From positions 434,001 to 498,000 of the forward strand of contig OZ017763.1 of assembly GCA_963969365.1 (NCBI GenBank): a stretch of 64,000 bases of DNA, read 5' to 3'. The stretch comes from Asterochloris sp. CNOR1 (taxonomy: Eukaryota; Chlorophyta; Trebouxiophyceae; Trebouxiales; Trebouxiaceae). A model generated the notes under the pieces. That model saw only the letters and a list, made by a program, of their open reading frames with translations, did not search any database and was not told where the DNA came from. Position numbers and translations under genes: made by a program. Shown here piece after piece: positions 60,201 to 64,000 of the stretch; positions within the stretch are counted from its first letter, which is position 1, and every line of letters begins with the position of its first letter.

Positions 60201-60900
60201 ATGCCTTGGGCAGCAGCCACATGGTTGCATGCTCCGAACGGTGCCTGAGAGCCTTGTGGCTGCAGCTGGCTTCCTGCAGCCGGTAGTTCTGATGCCAAGC
60301 GACCAGATTTCCCCTCAGTGCAGGTCATCACCTCTGACACTCGCACTGTCATGATCACTCAGTCGGACCCCTGCGCTGGCGCCCCTGTCTGCGGTGAGCA
60401 GGCGCTTCTCCAGCTGCGCACTGCATCCATGCCGCAGGTGCATTCCAGCTGTGTGCTGCATGTGTGGCGCAGACGCTGTTGCAGCTGTGTGCTGCAAAAC
60501 ATGCGTTGGTCTCGTTGGCTGGGCGCTGCATGCACGCAGCAGGGCACCATGTTGGCTGCGTGCTGCATCCATTCCGCAGGCGGTGTTTCATTCATGTGTA
60601 ATGCACTGGCCAGAATGCACATTTTTGTACTGTCCACAGCCAGTAGTATTGTGGTGGCTCCCCAGGCTGTTGATATACAAGGCTGCCTTGCACCTGTACA
60701 TGCACAAGGTGCATGATTTCACATGGGTTCAGTGGCAAGTTAAGGAGTCCAGGCATATGTTACGATGTGCCGCAGAGGAGGCGGCTGCCTGCAGCTGACG
60801 ACTGCAGCCACACTCATGGACAGCCCATCATTTGACTGCTGCAGAGACAGTAGGCCGCCATGGCCCTGCTGCCAAGGTCGTCATCAAGGAGCGGGTCTGA
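54218..60900 (+). CDS. Member D: C2-like domain plus VETRPTG module, unknown function
   Basis: Eleven exons join in frame to 903 nt, about 300 aa: 54218-54227 (MAA, uncertain), 54739-54952, 55261-55348, 56515-56695, 57392-57471, 58038-58094, 58312-58326, 58768-58833, 59427-59492, 60324-60393 and 60845-60900. If the tiny first exon is wrong, the protein may begin at MIEDCQYHPP near 54750. The C2-like part reads KSVYVVFELGSD, WGSDSWKLSN, LRVVVYEKHALR, LVIGHGTHHIVGGHKPGKLV and GDVAFRLC. A Pro/Thr/Ser-rich linker leads to VRVREEVRVGPG..EEVKVVVKA and EAPVCNR. The module then gives VYYTK on a 15-nt exon, VEDRPIVREIVTTI, REHHLFEK, EFVVETRPTGREAE and SDPCAGAPVC, ending KVVIKERV. The 88, 66 and 70-nt exons are the same size as in member B, which supports the splicing. 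Introns 3 to 5 carry copied exon edges. Confidence 0.8.
56015..56760 (+). repeat. Copied head and tail of a member D exon
   Basis: The exon at 56515-56695 begins TGTGCAG, then GGCGCCCCAGCAGGCGATG. A nearly identical head lies at 56028 (GGCGCCCCAGCAGGCAATG), and a weaker one near 56150. Its tail, ACCAGCACCTGGGATGGAGC, with donor CTCAG/GTCAGC, is repeated 53 bases later. That copy ends at 56748 (CCAGCACCTGGGAGGGAGCC, donor CGCAG/GTCAGC). Confidence 0.85.
56970..57410 (+). repeat. Four-unit exon-head series, member D intron 4
   Basis: The real exon head at 57392 (CTGTTGCAG, then GCAGCCCTGTGCGG) has copies at 56982 (GGAGCCCTATGTG), 57021 (GCAGCCCCACAC) and 57322 (GCAGCCCAGTGTGAGCGAGG). Each follows CTGCTGCAG or GTGCTGCAG. 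Confidence 0.8.
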
Positions 60901-61846
60901 GAGGCCCTCATTGTACAGGAGCCTGCCTGGCAGCTGCATAGGCAGGCAAAGACAGACTCAATGCAGAGTGCTTGTACTCTAATGCAGCCTTACAGGCAGC
61001 CAGATTGGCAGAGAATGTAACATGCAAGTCCTGCCCGACACAGCTCACTGGAAGACTTGGTGCCCAACGCAGAACATGATGAGCACAGCCAATCAGGCGT
61101 ACTTGGCATTGTACTTGAGTTGTATTCTCAGGTTTCCTGGATTTACACCAGCCTTGCTGAATGGACAAGGGCATTCAAACATGAAGGACTGTATCATGTA
61201 CCAATGTCGGCCTCTAGGTGCACCCGATCACAAGCAGCAATGGGGGCAAGGGACAGCTGTAGATGTCTTTAGCAGTGCCTCCCTCACACAGTATCGCTGC
61301 CTGCCTCAGTTCATGGATGGCAGTGGCGTTGCTCAGGCCCTGCAGTAGGAGCTGTTAAACTAGTAAGGGCAAGCCAACCCAGTCATCACCTGGCATGGCT
61401 GAGATAGGCGTGCAAACCCCAACAGTTGGTGTCAGTAACCCAGCCTGTTTACTGAACTCTTGCAGATGCACAGGATTGCCAGGCTGCAAGGGAACACATG
61501 TCCGGTGGTTGGCCTGACTCATGCTCTACAGACATGAGCACAATGCTCAGAGCATTCTGCCAAAGCTCTACCTGCAGGGCCTGAACGCAGTCAATGAGGG
61601 CAGCTTCAGGCAGGCAGGCAGGCAGGCACGCATGCAGGCACAGGGCAGCTGTGCCTCTGGGATGTCCAGATTGTGCATGATGCCAGGTACCGGCATACAG
61701 GTTGCTGAGCCTGCATATCATGCCCTCTAGCACCTGCAGAACCTGAAGATGGCCGGCATCAAAAAAGCTGATGGACTTGCGAGGCTCAGCGAAGACTCCT
61801 TCACTTTCTGACTTTCCTAGGAAGCACAATCTAGCAGCTCTCCCTC
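60901..61846. other. Spacer between member D and RTF1
   Basis: About 950 bases on the same strand as both neighbours, containing the 3' UTR of member D and the RTF1 promoter. A GGCA tetranucleotide run lies at 61607-61628. Nothing else is supported. Confidence 0.45.
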
Positions 61847-64000
61847 ATGTCTTCCAACTCAGATGCGGAGATCAGTGACTACGAGGATGAGGCTCAAGCA
61901 AGGAAGCGCAGCAGGCCATCTGAAAGCGATGAGGTGCACCATGCAGCCTCAGCCTGCATGTTGGCTTGAACTGTACCCTTTCATGTCTTTGCACCTGAGA
62001 GTAGATTGTGACACAGAAGCACAAAGTACGCCGGCTTGTCGCCTAAGTAGACGTCCTTGTTGCGCAGGAGCTGTCTGATGAGCAGGAGGCACCTGCCAGG
62101 GCAGCCAAGCGGCCCAAAGCAGGCAAGGCAGCTGCCAAACGAAAGGGAGGCTCTGCAGCAGCAGAGGAAGAGGACTGGGCCAACTTTGTGTTCGAAGGAT
62201 ATGGGAAAGACTTGTACAAGTGAGGCAGCTGGCTGAATCTGACTGCATGCTGGCCTGGGCATGGGAGCTTGTGCTTATGTGTCAAGTTGCTGGTACATTG
62301 CACCTGCAGCGCAGCATTGTGCAATGAGGAGTAGGCTTTCCGGGTATGCTGCATTTTCATGCTCAAAGTGGTGCAATGACTGCTAGCTGGCACTGCTCCT
62401 TGCCTGGACTGCAACTGTGGCGTGCAGCACCCAGCAAGCCATTCTGAGCCAAAACATCTTGCCTCGTCTTCTTGCCTTGCCAGACAACCATTGGATCTAG
62501 GCCAGGACCTCTGCCTATCTGCTGTGATACACAGCAGCATCACCATCTGCAGGTCTTGGCTGTCAAAGGCCCTGCAGGATGCACAGGAGAGCTGCAGCAC
62601 TGAGCCAATTGCCACAGAGCTTCATGCGCGCAGGACCTGCTGTCAGAGCTGGAGCCTGGCAGTTCCTCTCAGGCTGTCACTGATCGCCACACGCAAATGC
62701 ACTTCAGGGATGACAATGATAGGGAGGCACTGGAGGCCATGAATGAGCTGGACAGGGAGATGGAGCTCATGGAGCGAGCTGACAGGCGAGATGCAGCCAT
62801 TCAGCGAGCCAAGGCACTCAGGCAGCAGGAGCAGCAGGAAAAGGCAAAGGCCAAGGAGGTGTGCAGGGGAGGATGGCTGCAGTGTGGAGTAGGCTTTCAG
62901 TGTTGCATTATATGTTGGGCATGAGGGCGCGCTCCAGCCATTCAGCCAGACGAGATCCTGAGGCCGCACAGCAGAGGACGGCCAAAGCCTCACTGCTGCG
63001 CAGTGCAGGGACTCTTCGATATGGCTCGCTTTGGCTTGCTTCAATTCAGCACCTTATTTTGCAGCTCAATTAAGCCAAAGTGGAGCCTCACCTATCAGCT
63101 TACCCACACCCTGCTACAATTCAGCACCACTTTGCAAGCCGGGCAACCTGAAAATTTTGCAAGCAGGCAGAGCGCCTGGCTGGCAACTTGGGGGCGCCTA
63201 CCTCCCGACTCACAGCATTCTTACCACTATGCTGTAGAAAATCGCCTCGCAAAGCAGTGCTGGCAGGGGGCGATGTGCACCAGACAAGCAGGCTGAATGC
63301 GTGCGTGCAGCACCTTGGCCAACCAAATTTCATCTGCATCTGTTGGCGTGCAAAGCGACAGGCGATGCTTAACAACAGGCTGAGGAGCAGCAGGCTGGGA
63401 GCCTAAGTGCGCGCCCCGCGGCAGGTGTTCTCACGAGACCCAATTTCCGACATGCAGCACAAGGGACAGACACAGCTGTGGCCGGCCTGGCTGGAGTCAA
63501 GAGCGCACTGCTGCAAGCAACACAGGCCAGCATCGACAGCCCGTCTGCCACTGTGCTGCAGGAGAAGGTCACGCAATACAGACATGAAACAGGGAGTCCA
63601 GGATGAAGCGGCAATGCTCCTGGCTGAGAGCCAGCAGCCCGGCACACTCTCTGCGCAACAAAGCAAAGGCTTCCTGCCTCTCTGGTGCAGGACAAGGTCA
63701 CCCGCCGCAAGGCTGAAAAGGAACAGCGAGCCCAGGATGAGCAGGCTGAGCGCCTGGCTGAGAACATGAGGTCCAGCACCCGCGAGAAGAATGTGAGCCG
63801 CGACAGGAAGAGTGCGGCAGCGGCGCTGAAGGAGGCCACTCAGAAGAAGAAGAAGCAGGCTGCACAGGCTGAGAAGTGAGTGTATGGCTCTCTGAGGAGG
63901 TGGGGTGTTGAGGGCTGTGTATGATCAGGGCGCTCAAGCCAGCACAAGTCGTCAGCCAGAAGTGCTTGTGGAAGAGTGTGCATTGGTGTAAACAGCAAGG
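61847..64000 (+). CDS. RTF1: RNA polymerase-associated protein RTF1, 5' part
   Basis: RTF1 belongs to or associates with the Paf1 complex that travels with RNA polymerase II and promotes H2B ubiquitylation. Exons 61847-61933, 62068-62219, 62708-62858 and 63691-63875 join in frame (575 nt, about 191 codons). The last donor (GTGAGT) leads off the right edge. Visible features are an acidic start MSSNSDAEISDYEDE, a basic Lys/Ala patch, WANFVFEGYGKDLYK (like the family's DGYGEDLMGDE), EALEAMNELDREMELMERADRRD (the TEKEREQELFNRIEKRE helix), and a long Arg/Lys/Glu helix up to KKKKQAAQAEK. The Plus3 domain should lie beyond the window. Exon 4 is preceded by decayed copies. Confidence 0.9.
63155..63780 (+). 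repeat. RTF1: Copied exon segments upstream of RTF1 exon 4
   Basis: The real exon 4 head at 63691 (GGTGCAG, then GACAAGGTCACCCGCCGC) has a copy at 63562 (GCTGCAG, then GAGAAGGTCACGCAATAC), 129 bases upstream. The interior is copied too: GTCCAGGATGAAGCGGC, then CTCCTGGCTGAGAG (about 63597-63632) matches GCCCAGGATGAGCAGGC, then GCCTGGCTGAGAA (63731 on). A further interior fragment, GCAGGCAGAGCGCCTGGCTG, lies at 63163. Confidence 0.85.

Noticed and set aside
59561-60358. A 265-codon minus-strand frame
   Set aside because: It lies antisense to a member D intron and exon, with no family similarity.
1-64000. LTR elements, Polinton-like elements, LINEs and DNA transposons
   Set aside because: I saw no reverse transcriptase, integrase, transposase or capsid motifs and no long terminal repeats.

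Overview
This window is nuclear DNA from an intron-dense eukaryote, most likely a chlorophyte green alga, possibly a trebouxiophyte. The signs are moderately GC-rich sequence, conserved eukaryotic proteins cut into many short exons, short GT-AG introns ending in a near-invariant TGCAG, a few GC-AG introns, and a CGI-58 protein with the plant-type catalytic serine. The genus is a guess. No bacterial operon, rRNA, tRNA, CRISPR array, viral element or transposon was recognised.

Layout. TOP3B (33-10010, minus) is DNA topoisomerase III-beta. CARNMT1 (10257-15318, plus), a carnosine N-methyltransferase homologue, diverges from it across only about 250 bases. RAE1 (15776-19030, minus) is an mRNA-export WD40 protein. 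RPL9 (27052-29808, minus) is ribosomal protein L9/uL6. A TMEM62-like membrane metallophosphoesterase lies at 31001-38931 (plus) and a CGI-58/ABHD5-type hydrolase at 39537-45396 (minus). The 5' end of RTF1 (Paf1 complex) runs off the right edge from 61847. Between these sit five members of a protein family I cannot name (21342-23094 plus; about 24456-26531 minus; 47230-51257 minus; 52144-53776 plus; about 54218-60900 plus). They share a charged module built around 'TKVEDRP..VREIVTTIREHHPIEK' and 'EFVVETRPTGRE'. Two of them also carry an N-terminal C2-like domain. I assembled whole reading frames across introns for CARNMT1 (439 aa), RPL9 (192 aa) and family members A (136 aa), B (453 aa), C (142 aa) and D (about 300 aa).

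The most striking observation is that introns throughout the window contain decayed tandem copies ('echoes') of the exon edge beside them. Some copy the 3' splice site plus the first tens of bases of the next exon, and some copy an exon tail plus its 5' splice site. Spacings are mostly about 40-130 bases. I find them in every well-resolved gene (TOP3B, CARNMT1, RAE1, RPL9, TMEM62-like, ABHD5-like, RTF1) and in at least two members of the unnamed family. This suggests that local tandem duplication across splice junctions has repeatedly enlarged introns here, and it may have moved or created introns.

The housekeeping genes are functionally unrelated. Genes mostly alternate strand, giving divergent pairs (TOP3B/CARNMT1, RAE1/member A, RPL9/TMEM62-like, member B/member C) and convergent pairs (CARNMT1/RAE1, TMEM62-like/ABHD5-like).
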